Of a DNA stretch of 64,000 nucleotides, positions 38,101-53,871 are shown one piece after another (position 1 is the stretch's first letter; the number at the start of each line of letters is the position of its first letter). Source of the DNA: Strongyloides papillosus (lineage: Eukaryota > Nematoda > Chromadorea > Rhabditida > Strongyloididae); assembly GCA_005656395.1 (NCBI GenBank), contig SRSI01000071.1, positions 620,001 through 684,000 on the forward strand, given 5' to 3'. A model generated the notes under the pieces. It saw only the letters and a list, made by a program, of their open reading frames with translations, did not search any database and was not told where the DNA came from. A program made the translations under genes and the position numbers.

Positions 38101-41072
38101 ATAATAAAAATTATTACCACTTTTGACAATATTACTTCATTTGACAAAATTATACATTATTATTTTGAAGTAAAAATATATCTGTTAAAGAAGTATAAGG
38201 TAATGTAAATTTTCTATTTTTTTTCCATTAAAACTTCCTTGTTCTTTAATATAAATCATTATATTTATAGTTATGAATTCAATAAATAAAAATGCCCTTT
38301 TTAATAAATGTTATTATTGTATAAATTAAATAATACAATATATTTACTACTCATAGAATAATAGAACAAGTCTTTTTTTATGTGGTATAGAAAATTTAAT
38401 CATTTTGAAAATAGTTTTAAGATGCATAAACATTAATTTTATAGTAACTAATACACATTTAATAATTCACTTTGTTTGGAAGTTGTATTGGTAAACAATT
38501 ATCAATAGACAAAATAATAAACATTAAATTTGAGTACCTTAACAAAATAACTGGAAATTTTTTATCTTTCTCTCATCGTTAAACTTTTTAAAAAAGATGC
38601 TATTAGAAAATATTATAAATTACAATACTAATAAGAATCCCAATATAATAATTAAAGAGAAAGTAAATGTATTAATGAAATATTTTACTTTAACAGACAC
38701 ACTCATATTCCATTATTCCTATCACTTTTTTAGCATTTAAAAAATCCCCTGAACACTACATGTATATTTACAGAATTTTAAATATTATATCTAACATTTA
38801 TAATAATAACTTTATACTTCACTTTTTTTTATCAAATGGCAGGCCACAAAAAAGTATAGTTTAAAGATATTTTGTACTATGAAATAATCATATCAGTGTT
38901 TATTTTATATTATTGAGAAATTAAATATAATAAAAGAAGTAAGTAACTTATCAGTAAGATATATTTAAAATAAATTTTCTGATATATTCATTTTAATAAA
39001 TAAATTAACTGTTCTTCAAATTATTGGTAGTTTAAAATTTTTTATTAAAGTATAAACATTAATATAATGGATTTTTTTGTCGAAAAATATTTTTTTTACT
39101 ATAAATTTTCTTTGTTTATAAACAATTTACATAACGATGCGTAATGATATTTATATTTGGTTTTGTAATCTATTACCAAATTACAAATACGACATCTGTG
39201 AATAATTGTTTTTTGAGTCTTCCCAATTCATAATAATAAATAAAATATATTAAAAGGAGTGGGGTATTTGCAATTAAAAAATTTACTATTAGTTTTTTTG
39301 ATGATAAAACAAAAGTTGGAGTACCTTATCATTTATTTATTATTAATCCATTATAAGCATATTAACTACTCGCTTTTCATTTTTTCCTCTATTAACCATA
39401 TACAATTTTTTCATCTAATTCTTGATTTTTAATTCACGAATTTTTTAGAAGATAATTTTTCATGAGTGATAATGAGTTCATTTTAGCCGTTTGTGTGTGA
39501 TTAATGTGTAACATGACTAACTACAACCGTTTTAATCGTAAACATTCCTTCTAAACTGATTCATCCCTTCCACAAAACTCTATCAAGATAATAATAATCA
39601 TTTCTTACTCCAACTTTTTTCCTTTTCAAACTACTTATTTTTGATATTTCAATTTTTTATTATTTCATTTTAAAGTATAATTAAAAAGGAATGTTAACTG
39701 TATATTCATGTTTTAGAAATATTCTTTATGATATATTGAATTAATGGTGTATTCTTTTATAGTACCAAATTAGATAAAAAATTATAAATAATTAATTTTT
39801 TGTAAATTTAATTTTTATTTTTAGTTTTATTGTCGTTATATTTAAAATAGATATACTCTTTTAGTACTGTGAAAAACGTTCCCCCTATCTAGTAATAATT
39901 TTCTTTTTGATATAGAGATTAATTTCATACAAAATGTTAGGCGTTTGTTTTAATATATGTACATCTTAATCTACTTTTGAATAAGCCTTTGCCAAAAGAT
40001 CGACTTTATTATAATATGATGTATATATAGAGTAGTGTCTTTTTTTACTTTATGATACTTAAATAAATTATTACTGTAAATAGAATAGACACTAATAGGG
40101 TAATATTAGGTATAATTGTCAAGCATCGTTGATACTTTTAATAAGAGTATTAAAGTCTATCTCTCTCTTCCAGTATTCTATCCCTCTCATTTATCCACTT
40201 CCACCCAACTGATCTGTTCTTCGTTCTTTTTTTGTTACTTCTTCTTATAAAAAACACATGTTTTAAAAAATTATTAAGACATTAAAAATGTTACACAAAT
40301 GTGAATACATTAAAGACTTTATCCGCTTGTTTTTTTCCTACTGTCCAAGAAAACTTTTTTCTTCGTACAATTCCTATCTAAATATGTACTTTTTATGAAG
40401 AATTATACTGTTTATATAACTTAATGTAGTTTATCAGGAAATTGTTTCTCTTACGTTATTTGTAGTTATAATTCCTTTCTACTTTTTAAGATATTTTTTA
40501 CTATTAATACATCAAAAACATCATTTCGTATATCTGGATAGAATCTTATTAAAATAAACTTTTATAGTCTTGATATTATCAAGAAATGAGCAAAAAAAGA
40601 GAAAGATTCATTGAAATTTATTTTCACATATATACATTAAAAATAGAAAAATATTTAGATGAAATTTAAAGTAGTATCATTAAAAATACGTATATTTTAA
40701 ATTGCTTTAAGAATCATGAACTAAAAGTAAATATAAATATAATTGTTTTAGCTATCAATTTTTTTATGTATTATAAATATCTAATATTTTTAAAATCTTA
40801 CATTTCGCCTTTAAAAATATTGTCATGATATGTTTAAAGATAGATTTCATAGTTTAATGCTGAAAAAAATTACTCTTTTTTGTCCCTCTAAATAAATAAA
40901 TTCATTAAATAAAACATTAACTTTAAGAAGTACTATAAAGATTGCCGCGTTTTTTGACATATTTCTATATGTATATATATTTTTAAAATCCTCATCGTAA
41001 TTTAGTCTTCTAGGAAATATTAATATTTTTATCAAATACACATATATTTTCGCTAAAAAAATATATAAGAAG
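29151..41072. other. 12-kb gene desert
   Basis: Very A+T-rich with long A and T runs and short AT microsatellites (for example 29625-29651 and 30537-30549). No exon with family resemblance, no splice-supported ORF, no inverted-end element and no tRNA-like sequence was found. The only item of structure I note is an imperfect hairpin at about 32677-32722. Short ORFs of 60-70 codons here (30789-30974, 31275-31475 and others) fit chance. It separates the divergently placed GRK and orphan genes, so it must contain both promoters. Confidence 0.65.
32677..32722. other. Imperfect hairpin in the desert, function unknown
   Basis: CAATGCTC on the left arm pairs with GAGCATTG on the right arm (8 bp), with further A/U pairing towards a loop of about 15-20 bases that contains TTTTCGAG. 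The stem is shorter than a typical microRNA precursor and I recognise no known mature sequence. In DNA this A+T-rich such hairpins are not rare. Confidence 0.25.
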
Positions 41073-41835
41073 ATGACAGAGATTAGAGAGAAAGAAAGTA
41101 ATGTTCAATTAAATATAATTGAATTATCATTACCAAGCAGTGGAGTTATTAGTGGAGCCAGCGACATCTCATTAGACTCACCTAATAATGATAACCTTTC
41201 AATATTTAAGAATAAAAAGAAATGTTTCAATAACGAGTTCAAGGTAAAAACGATTGTCTCTAAATCTCGTTTACCTGAAAAAAATGCTCCAAAAATGTAA
41301 GGAAGTGTAAAATTCGTTTTTTTTATTATTTAATTATTTATCTTCCTCATTTATTATTTTATATAATTATTCATTATTTTCTAGTCCTAGTAATCCGTTG
41401 TCAGATTTTGAAAATCAGATACATTCACTAAATGAACACAAATACTGTTCATCTAGTTCTGAGAACGAATTAGGTGGAACTGAAAGGGATGATTTTCATT
41501 ATAAAATGAATAAGATTGTCTTAAAAAAACGGTTAAGTAAGGTCTCTAAACATAGTAACGTTAAAGAGATGATGATGACTGATGAATGTTATGGAAGCAC
41601 CTCTGATGATGATAATGAAACGAAAAATGAAATAAATAATCATATACTTCCTTCAAAAAATAGTATAAGAAATGGTAAATTTAAAAAACAAATTTTATGC
41701 GGAAATGGAATAACTTTATCAAAAGTTGATAATGGTAACGCAACTGATACTGATTCTGACAAAGATCCGTTAGATATTCTAAGAGTACTGAAAAAAGGAG
41801 CACCTTTAGTTAAGTGCAACGAAGAAGACTTATAA
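41073..41835 (+). CDS. Orphan acidic, Ser-rich, probably disordered protein
   Basis: I do not recognise a family. Two exons, 41073-41296 and 41385-41835, are joined in phase 2 across an 88-base intron with a GTAAGG donor and TTTCTAG acceptor; 224 residues. There is no signal peptide or membrane segment. The sequence alternates Ser/Asp/Glu-rich patches (SSSSENELGG, STSDDDNETKNE, ATDTDSDKDPLDIL) with Lys-rich ones (KKKCFNNEFKVK, IVLKKRLSKVSK), and ends in a more hydrophobic LDILRVLKKGAPLVKC segment that could be a short binding motif. Composition is clearly unlike the T-rich chance ORFs nearby, which is why I accept it. It stands alone between two deserts of 11-12 kb. Further 5' exons are possible. 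Confidence 0.72.
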
Positions 41836-44800
41836 AAATTATAATGACAAATTGGCAAATATTTAAAAGGTTTTCTCTTTTTTATATATATTTTTAATAG
41901 CATTTTTCATAGTCGTTGTATGGAAAAATTGTTATAAGATATATAGACATTTTAACTATTCATAAATTTTATTTCTTATAATTCTTTTACTAATAATAAA
42001 AACTTTTTTTACCATTCATTCACATTTTTGTTCATATATTTATTAAAGTCAATTATAATAAAGCATTATAAACAATAAAATTTCCAGGTTGTCTGTTCAT
42101 TGTTTTATATTAGTACTTCACTACATATATCATTGACAACATGGCAATAAAGGCTATCCTTTTTCTATGATAAGATATTAAAAATATTCTAATTTGAAAG
42201 CCAAATACTGTTAAAATACAAAAATTACCATTTAACTATATTATAACATGCTTATAAAATTTTATTAAATTATTTGTATATCATAATTTTAAAATATAAT
42301 TAATTGATAGAATAATAATAATATTATTATTAAAATGTAAAGTATAAGAATAACAATTTTAGCTAATGTAAATTGTTGTATATGTTTTGTAGACCTGAAA
42401 AAGTGTATGAAAATTAACCACAAGGTCATGATCTTCTATCATAAAGACATGTCATATTGAAGTAAGGTTACAAGAAAACCATATGTATACTTTTTTAGAG
42501 ATGTATCTAAGTAAACTGAAAAATTTTTGTTTAATAAAACTATTTCAGTCGCTGACAATTTAACTACTTTTTTATATACACATATAAACTAATGTCTTTC
42601 ATTTTACCTTTAATAGCAAAAATTTAATGTGATTTCAAATTTTAGTTAAATGTTACATTAACTTTTTTTTGCCTCTAATCACTTTTTCCGCGTCAAAATA
42701 TGGAAAATTTTGAAAGTGACAAAATAGGTTGCTAAAAACAAGTTTATCAAATATACATAGTATATATATGGTATTTTTAGTTTATCACATTGTTCAACTC
42801 CAACCTTCACCATATGGTAGTGTTTATGCGTGTGTTTTTAATTATCATTAAACTTTTAATTGTGTTTAACAAAGCTCGTTTAAAAAGCTCTCTAGACTAA
42901 TCAAAAACTTTTTTCCCTCTGATTATAGATAAAAAATTTTTTATCAAAAAAGTCTATTGATTTAATTTTTTTTATTTCTCTTAAATAATACAATCTTCTT
43001 TGTTGACATGGTGCATTTGATATCACCAATTATTACGGATAAACAAAATAACTTTTATAATTATTAAATATTTTTCAAGGTTTATATATTTAGAGCTTTC
43101 TAGGGTTAATATTATGACATATTATACATGAATATATATTTATTAATTTTTATACTTATTAAGTACAAATTATGTCATAAACTTTTATTCCAAAAATATA
43201 TAATAATTTAAATAATCATAAAAATCATTAAAAAATCTATAGATTTCTTTTTGAGCACATTATACATTAATATATTTTATATCTTTTTAATAATATATAC
43301 TTTTTCATTATCAAATAAAAATTGTTACAAAGATTCTTTAAAAAAACTTTTTTGTCATATCTTTTACTTAATACTATATAAAATGTCTCAATGTTATTAT
43401 TTTTTGTCAATTGAAATACAAATTTTTCATATATATTTTACATATCTTACATGCTTCAATACATTTTAAAAAGTATATAAAACGATTACACAAATATTTA
43501 AAATAAGTAAATATTATTTTACATTATTTAAAAGTTTCGTGTCAAGTAGTATGTTAATATTAATTTTATTTTACTTAATCAATCATTCTTTTTCCACTCA
43601 ATTATTATTAATATCACCATCATATTTTTTAACATTTAAATTAATAGATATATTATTATTAATAGTTATTTACTTAGTTAAGGCTTTTCAACTTCTCTTG
43701 ATTAATATGATAATCATTTTAAAAATGAAAAAAAATTATTTTTATACTTTGTTAATGCATATAAACATATATACATAAAAATTCAGGGTGATAAAATTTA
43801 TTTTTACTGGGAAGAACTTTAAATAATTATATCAACAGAGAAAATAATATACATGTTGTGTATTATTATTATATATATGTCTATTTCTTTTTACTATCAC
43901 TAATTGTCTTTCTTTTTTTATTTCTATTAATCCTAGAAAATAGAAAGCTTGTCAAAGGTCAAAAATTATTGTTAAATATAGGGTAGTTAAAAATAATTAC
44001 AATAAAATTCATTAATCTATAGCGTTTTTATGCCTTCTAATAGTTATTTTGCTTTACATTACAAAGAATAAAAATTATCAAAAAAAATAGAGAATTTGTA
44101 ATACTTTTTAGTAACCCATTTAATTTATATATAACAAAACTTGCCTAAAAACTTCCCTATTTTGAAGCGTTTTAAGAATATTGATATTAACAATATAAAA
44201 TTAACTGTCGTCAATATATACTTAAAGCATTATTTTTTATCTTTAACACTTCTTACTTTATTCTATTTTCATTATATTTTTGACATTTTTTCTTCCCATC
44301 CTAGAGATGATCATATATTTTAAATTCCAATATAGCTTTTGATATATCTTCTTGACATTCCTAAATTCCATTAATACATCTTTGTGCTCATATAATTTAT
44401 ATATAATATCATTTTTTCATATTTATCTTTCTCTTTATTTTTCATAAAAAAACTAACTATTTTCATTATAAAATATTTATTTTTACTTAAGTTTATATTA
44501 AAACTATTAATATATGTTTTATGTAGAAATATCACATGCTTAATATTTAATACTTTTTTAATTACAATTTAAGTATCATATTTACATGTTTTTTAATTTC
44601 TATTTACAAATCCCAGAGGTTCAATTTATTTGGACATTTTAAATAAAAATATAAAAAAAATATTTTTCTAAACAATCATTTACCATTTGGTTTTAAAAAT
44701 CTTCTTGTGGCTATAAACTAAGTAAAGAACATTTCTTTACAAAAAAAGTATTTGTAATTATAAATAATTCTTATGTATATAAAAACATATTCTTGTATAA

Positions 44801-47800
44801 TTAAAAATAGTCATTTCTAATTTATTATTATGCTTTTTAGAAGACAATTTTCTTGGCATTAAATAAAAAAAGTCCTTTTTTATGTTCTTTTGTAATGCCT
44901 TTATTTAATTACTAAAGAAAAAAAACTAAATATGTCATTTTAAAATAAATTTGATATATCCATATCATACCATTAACATTAAAAAACTTCTTTTTTATTT
45001 TTAAAGGAAATTTAATTTAATACATTTTTTTGTATTTTCTATTTAAAGCTACCCATAAAACTATTATGATATCATTTGGTGATTGTATTATTGATAAAAT
45101 TTTATCATAGTAAATTACCATTCTCTTGATAATTTTTATCATTATTTAAATTTTAAATATATTCCGCATACAAAATAAAGTCATATGGTATAACTTCCAA
45201 TTTTTTTTTCCTCATACATAAAATATTATTTTATCCAATTTTGAACATTACATTATGTATATATTTTTTTCAATTATAAATAATTAAACAATCTCATCGT
45301 TAACATATTTTTAAAGAGACAAGAAATGTCGTTTGGTTAAATAGTTTAATGAATGCCATCTCTCTCTTTTGTTCAATTTATTTAAATATGTTCATTCTAA
45401 ACACTCATATTTTTAGTAGCAGACGGTTTTTAGCATTTAAATTTACGAAATAAGTAACTTTTTAAAAAAAATGAAAAGCCAAATTTATTATCTTCTTTTT
45501 TTTCCACTCCTTGCAAATTATATTTGATTAAATTCCTTTAGTTTTTCTAAAAAATAAAAGAACATTGTTATTAAAATTTATTATATTCATTTATTGTATA
45601 TATAAGCTATTAAAGAGGTTATATATAATTTGCATCTCTTAATGAAATAGACATAATTTATCTACAGATTATCTAACATAATTTTTTGACCAATTATTAC
45701 TACTATATGCCTTCGATTGACAGGTAACAATAAACGAAAACAAAAGATAGTGAGATATGACTTGCTACATATTCATATTTAATTTTTTTATAGATAATTT
45801 CTCTTTTAGCTGTCATTATTGTATATAGAATATATATATTTATATCTTATAAAATTAATAATCTTTAACTTTTAAAAACAATTTTTTTTTTTAAAATCTT
45901 ATTTTTTCATCCTTTAAAATCATTCATAAAACATTTTTTTTACACAATATTTTTCTCACCACTTAACAAAATAATTTCAATTACAATTATATATATTTTT
46001 ATATAAGAAAAAAAGCGTAACATTCCATTAAGAGGATAATACTTAAGAATGCAAAACATTATCGTTTTTTCATGTTTATATGAATATAAATTTTATTAAT
46101 AGTAGATATATATTATTAGGGCAACCTCATGTCATTCGTTTTTGGGAGAATGTATTGTTGCTTTTTAAATGTCAAAAGCATATTAAAATTACTTCGTCAT
46201 TAAATAAATTGATAAGAAATATATATTTTATAAATAAAGACATGAAAAAAATTGTGTATGTTGATTTTTACATTGATCAACTATTTGTTATATGTATACT
46301 TTTTCTTATGATATTACTCATAAATTATAATTATATATGATATATGAACTCTTTTTTCTTTTTATATTTCATTCTTGAAAAGAAACAAAAATTCTATCAA
46401 TTATGCTAATAAAAGTCGACAAAACACATCTTTGTAAAATATTTTTATTTGAAGTTTGTTAAACAAATTTAAAGGAAACCAATTTAAAGCTATTATATAT
46501 AAATTCATATATATATATATATATCTAAATGATTTAAATATTTTTAGAAAAGTTTCTTTTTTTCCCATTTAAAATTAACCATTAGTAAAGGAATATTTTA
46601 TTTTATCACTTTTTCAAACATTTGTAAATATTAGAATTTTTGTTATTTTACCCTTTTTTAAAATAATAATGACCCTCTCTTCTTCTTTCATCATCTCAAC
46701 TTATTTCAAAAAATGTACATCTTATTATGAATCACCAACAATCAAATATTAGATACATTAAATTATTTTTACATTAAAGGTTATCAAAAAGAGATAAAAA
46801 AGTTGTATAAAGAGGAGTATTTTCAGACAGAAAAAAAATACAACCTCAAATCAAAATTTTTACTCCTTTTCATATCTTTCCTTTTCAATTTTTTTTACCT
46901 AATCTCTTTAAATTGACATTTCGTCTATTTAGATGTAAAAAAATTATTTTTTTTCTAGTCTAACTTATACTTTAGTAGGATTATTATTATTATTCCCCTT
47001 GTAAAAGTTAATAATATGTAAAATTTCTAAATATATATACATTTAATTTTTTATCATATTCTCTTAATTTTTAATATATAAAATGTATATATTTATAAAA
47101 ATAAACAGTTTTCATATTCTCACGTTTCAGTTAAACAAATTTTAACAGTTATATATCCTCTATTTTAATTGACTTTAGTCCACTTTTCTTCTAATCCATC
47201 AATTTGAATTACAACTTTCTTATTTTTAATGTACTTCTATAATTGAAGTTTGTATTTGGAAAAAGGAGTTTACTATTTTTTTTATATGCTTTCTTATTTT
47301 TGTGGTTAAAATAAATTTTAACCATATGAAGGATATTATGTATTATATACATTAGTGTGTTAGAAAAGTGAGAGGGAAAAAGGGTATTGAAGAGAGAGAT
47401 TTTGTATGAAATTTATTTAACAATTTTATTATTAAATATTTATATTAGTATGAAAAATGTCTTTTTGTTCAAATTTTTATTGTATTTTGTACATTACTTC
47501 CTGAATTTATAATAAAAAAAATAGTAAATTCAACTTCATTTTCGTACTATCTTTCTTTGACATATAACTTCAACTATAGCATTTTCTCTTTCATATGTCA
47601 TCCTTCTCCTTTTTTTCACTTCTTGATTTGTAACAATAAAGAAAAGTCTTATGACTATCTTCTTGGAAAAAAAAGTTAAGATATTAATGTTCTTTTTAAT
47701 TAACATTTCCTTATCAAGACGATAACAATATTTATATATTTTATATTTATTATACATATTTAGAGGATAAAACGAAAATAAACGGACACATTATTAGTAA

Positions 47801-50800
47801 TAACTTATATTGTTCAAACATATATATTACAAGCATAGTTCTTTTGTACTATTGACATGCTAAAATTGCTTTTCTAATATATTATTAATTATACAAGCAT
47901 GATACATTAAAACATTTACTTTTATGTAACCTCTTTTATGTGTTAATTTATCTATTTTTGATCATGTAAAATAAATTTACCATTTTAATGCATTAATAAT
48001 ATATTAATATTTTATTTTTTTTAAATACAATATTTATCATTTTTGTTGAAGTAGAAACTTAATTATCCATTCAAAGTAACTTAATCTTTCTTCTATCCTA
48101 CTTTTTAATCAAAAAATCTTAATGAAATGATATCCAATAACAATGTAATATATTCTTTATAATCCTTTCAATTCCTCATTTAATATTTCATATTTTTAAA
48201 TATATTTTTTATATTCCTCATTTTCTTTTTATTCCTCGTCTTCTCTTACATCCCCAAAATACACATTCTATATTATTTTGTATAAAAAATATGTGCCCAT
48301 AATTTTTTCCTTAATTTTCATTCTTCAAAATTCTATCTCCTTTCAAGAATATTCTTCTAAAGCCATTTTACATAAATACACAGTCACATAAGATGCACCA
48401 AAAATTATATAATAATACTATTTATCTTTCATAATTATTATAATGTGCATCACAGGTAAAAATAATAGAGAAAACATTTTTATTCAAATTTTTTTAAACG
48501 ATCACATTTTTATATATTATTATATATTAATATTATTATTTAAAGTATAATTGTGATACGCATTTCCTTTATCTCCTTCTCATATACAAATTAGCGTAGA
48601 TACCTTCATTACGTTTATACTTTTTATCAATTTCATTACATAAAAACACATATATACAAATTATTCCTTTACAAATACCATTATTAAAAAATAAATATTT
48701 TTAATATAGCAAATAAGTTTCCTAAGTTTAGTAAGTCTAAAACACTATATTTGATATCTGATGACTGGGAGAAAAAGAAATCACAAAGAGGGATTGATTG
48801 AATAGACAATTTTTAACTAATTTTTAAAAAATTATTTATCCATATATATCTTATTTTTTTAATAAATTTTATCATTAAACAGTATTAGAAGTTTTTTATT
48901 GTAACTTTATAGGCGCCTTTAAAAGAATGATTATAAATTAAATAATAACATTAATCCTCTCGATAATTCATACAATTATTTATTTTTGATATTCCTAACA
49001 AGAATTAATGTTTTTTAACTTTTAACATGATTTCTTCATTTATCAAAATAAATAACGAATCATAATTACCTTTTTATGTATTAAATGTTCTAAAACATTA
49101 ATAATTATATTAAAAACAATTTGTTTTATAAAAAAAACTTTTATATTTTATATAATTATAAATGTACTTTCATTATCCGTCATAAGACTTTTTAAGAATC
49201 ATAAATAATTAGTGTTATTAAAAAATAACCAAAAAATGTTATATAGTGTTATAAATATGTTTATGTAATGAATTTTACATATATAGTATTTTGTAGGAAT
49301 TATGAAGGTTATAACCTTAATGAAATTTTTTTTATATATAATATTTTATTGAAACTGCGAAGTTCTTTTTTTCACTTTCTTTTATTTTTAAACAAAGAAG
49401 CACATATATATGTATTTGTGGTGCATATATATCTGCATATCTTCAACAAACATTTTTTGATATTCCTCACATATGTATGTTTACGTATTTGCATCAACCA
49501 GCCAAACTTCAATCATGACATTTTGAAGTATAGTGATTTAAATACAAAAAAAATTAGAAATAGTATATAAGTATCTAAATTTTAATGTCTAATTTATTTT
49601 TTTCTAATGACATTAAAAAATAAAAGTAAAAAAACTAATTAGATTTTATGTTATTATAAAGTTAATTTATATCTAATCATATTATTCACATAATGACTTG
49701 TCCTATCATATCAGTTATATTATATATATATGTGTAAACGCCGAAAGCTGTGTTATAAAGATATAATAACGATGGCTATAGAGTAATTTAATACCACAAC
49801 CCTTCTTATTTTCTTCATCAACACTATAATTCATATAATTTAGAACTTCTTCCAAGAACCATCAGGTGGTTAATTGGAGAAAAAGAAATAATAATAATAA
49901 ATAAATATATATTTATTATATTATTAGATTGTTTTGTTGTTACTTAAGAAAATTATCAGTTTACTTAATCCTTACCTTTACAAAACTATAATATTCATTT
50001 ATATATATATATCATAATCCTTTAATTTTTTTTCCTACAATTTTATAAAAAATATTTATAATTTTATATTTCTAATCGTTATTCACTTTTGTCTTCAAAT
50101 ACAATTACTTTCCAAAAAGAATAAATTTATTTTATCACTGAATGTGAATATAATCATTTTTTTTTACAAAATCCCAAGTACAATTTTCCTTATTTACTTT
50201 ACAAAAATACATTTTATGAATATTAATTTTTTCATCATTTACATTTATACCATCAATCTTTAATTATTGCAATAATTTTTGTATTTTTAAAAATTTTTAT
50301 CTATTTTTTTGTATGTATGATCATCATTTTATTGTAATTTAAATAGGTATATATCATAAAAACAAAAATATACAATGAAATGTTCTATTTTTGTTACAAA
50401 AATAACAAGACACAGGTATATATTATTTTTATCATCATTTTTACCATTATCATCTTTTTTAATTTTAAGTTTAGTATATTTTTATAACTTTTTTGATATA
50501 TATTTTTATACATTAATAAGTAAGACACCAATATTGTACACATGTTTATATTCAAAACTTTTTGATAGTGTAAAATTAATTTTAGAATTTTATATTATTA
50601 TTGCTAACCTTTCATATTATTTTTATCATATGGTTTTAGATATATTAAGAGAATAGTATCATTTTGTTAGTCATTTTCCTTTCTATAAATTTTAATAACA
50701 TTAATATATAATTAAAAATTCTTATTATTATAATTTTTTTTGCTGTGAAGATGAAATAATAAACAATAGATAATAAGATTTAAGGATACGAAAATTTTTT

Positions 50801-52788
50801 TCTACCCACAACAAACAAAGCTTTTTTTTGGTTTATAAATATAGAAAGTTAAGAGGTTGAGAAATATAGATTACGAGATCATAAAGTATATAATATATAT
50901 TTATTATCATGGTAAAGTATGTGTATACAAAAATCTCCCATTAGCAATCATTATTAAAGATATTTTATACAAAAGAATATATAAAAATTACATAAAGATT
51001 TATTATTATTTGAGGATCAATTGAGTAAGAAACTTTCTTTCCTGTCCCTTTAATTTTTTTAATATTTGATTTATGTATAAATATTAGTTGATGTAGATTT
51101 TTGTATATATTAATATAAATAAATATTAAACTTACATTTAAGATTTTTTTGTCAAAAAACTTAATGTACCACTTATACCTAACATTTAATTAGTTTTTTT
51201 TACCATTTTCTAACAAAAAATATATTGTTTTAAAAGAAATTTTATTTTAGACGTTTATATTTGTTTTAGGTAATTACATATATACACAAAAAATAAATAA
51301 AATGGAGAATCTATAGAAAAAATACTAATATTGAGGAAAAAGATCCAATATAATAGAAATTACTAGTAATGACGGAAGTAATGATATTTATTAATGTAGG
51401 CGCGAATATATAACTTCTACATTTGCATATAACTACATTATTTTTACCATCCCGATTTTATAATCTTAAGTTTAATTTTATTTTCATACAACTGATAAAA
51501 ATGATAATGATTGTGTTTCTTACGAAGAACTTGACAAGTTATTTACATTTATCATTTTCAAATGCAAAAATTTTTGTTTCATAGATAAACATATTATAAT
51601 AAAATATTTATATATATTCTAACAAATTTTTATCACAATCAGTAGGAGTGAGAGCTTGAAAAAATAAAGATAAAGTTTACTTCTAAAACTTTTTTTTTGT
51701 GACAGTTGAGACCTCCTGACGACATTATTTAACCTTAAGATTCATGGAAAAAAATCTCTTGATAACTTGTTTTAAAATATTTACTTAACTCAATATATAT
51801 ATATATATTTATAACCAACCCTTTTTATCTTTTGTACTTTTCTATAATTATTAAAAGTCTATTTCCGTTGTTTGTCAATTTAAATACAGCTTTAAGCAGT
51901 GTAAAATTTTTATTCATTTTACAAAATATCATTAAGTTACTTCACATGTACCATTACCAATATTTTATTTCCTCAAAATTAAAATAATTTTCTTTTAATT
52001 TTTTGTTTATTACTAATATACTCTTTACAATATATTTTTATATGCCCATATATGTTGTGATAGGAAGGAGTGATAGAAATATATTGTATAATTTCTAAAC
52101 TATGTTAAAAAAATTTCTCATTAGGACAAAAAAGAGTTCCTCTAATTAGTTTCCCTTTTTCATTTTATTACACAAACATATATAATTTATAACAAAAATG
52201 AATGGTTAAAAATTTTAGAAAATGACAAATGATAAAAATATAAAGGGAAAATTTTAAGGAGATACTTTAAATTTTATACATATTATATATTTTAATTGTT
52301 TCATCAATCATTATCAAATATTGATACATTCCTTTGAAACAATTGAATAACAGCTCTATTTTTTTGTACCTCAATATTTTTGCAATAATTATATTTATAT
52401 TTCACTCAATATTATATGTATTTGAATGTGTGTATAAAAGTGTATATAGACAACCTGTTGAGTTTCCGATAACCTTTATACCATGTTCATTTATATATAT
52501 CTAGTAACCTTGAAAAAGAATTTTTATTCATTACTTATTGAGAATGCTATATAAAAAGGGTTAAGACAGTGATATCAGGTTTTATTTTTATTTTTTATAT
52601 ATTTATAACATAAATATATATTAATATTTCTTTTATTGTTTCTCTCTCGTTCCAATTTTGTTTATATTTAATTAATCACCAAGCTGATTGGAAAAAAAAT
52701 TGTTAACATTAAAATTTTCTTTTCTTCTTTAATCATTTGTATTTTAGTTGATTAAAGTCTATTTTATGGTAATTAGAGATACTAAAAG
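41836..52788. other. 11-kb gene desert
   Basis: A+T-rich throughout, with many TATATA tracts and poly(T)/poly(A) runs. The longest ORFs (49268-49570, 100 codons; 50375-50656, 93 codons) are T-rich, hydrophobic and without splice support or homology, as expected on T-rich strands where stops are depleted. I found no RNA gene or transposon ends. Isolated nuclear-receptor-like half-sites occur (AAGGTCA near 42423; TGTCAAAGGTCA near 43953) without other support. It precedes the ZCCHC24-like gene and must contain its promoter. Confidence 0.62.

Positions 52789-53871
<1,083 letters not shown>

Noticed and set aside
43949..43967. DR1-like nuclear receptor site (TGTCAAAGGTCA)
   Set aside because: A single short match in 64 kb is expected by chance and no second element or conserved context supports it.
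46080..46340. 86-codon ORF with some less A+T-rich codons
   Set aside because: No family resemblance, no flanking splice signals in phase, and composition typical of the desert.
49268..49570. 100-codon ORF in the right desert
   Set aside because: T-rich, hydrophobic wording, no domain, no splice context. On T-rich strands stops are depleted, and a frame of this length is expected by chance in a window this size.
50375..50656. 93-codon hydrophobic ORF resembling a membrane protein
   Set aside because: Hydrophobicity follows directly from TTT/ATT/TTA codon abundance; no positive evidence of coding.
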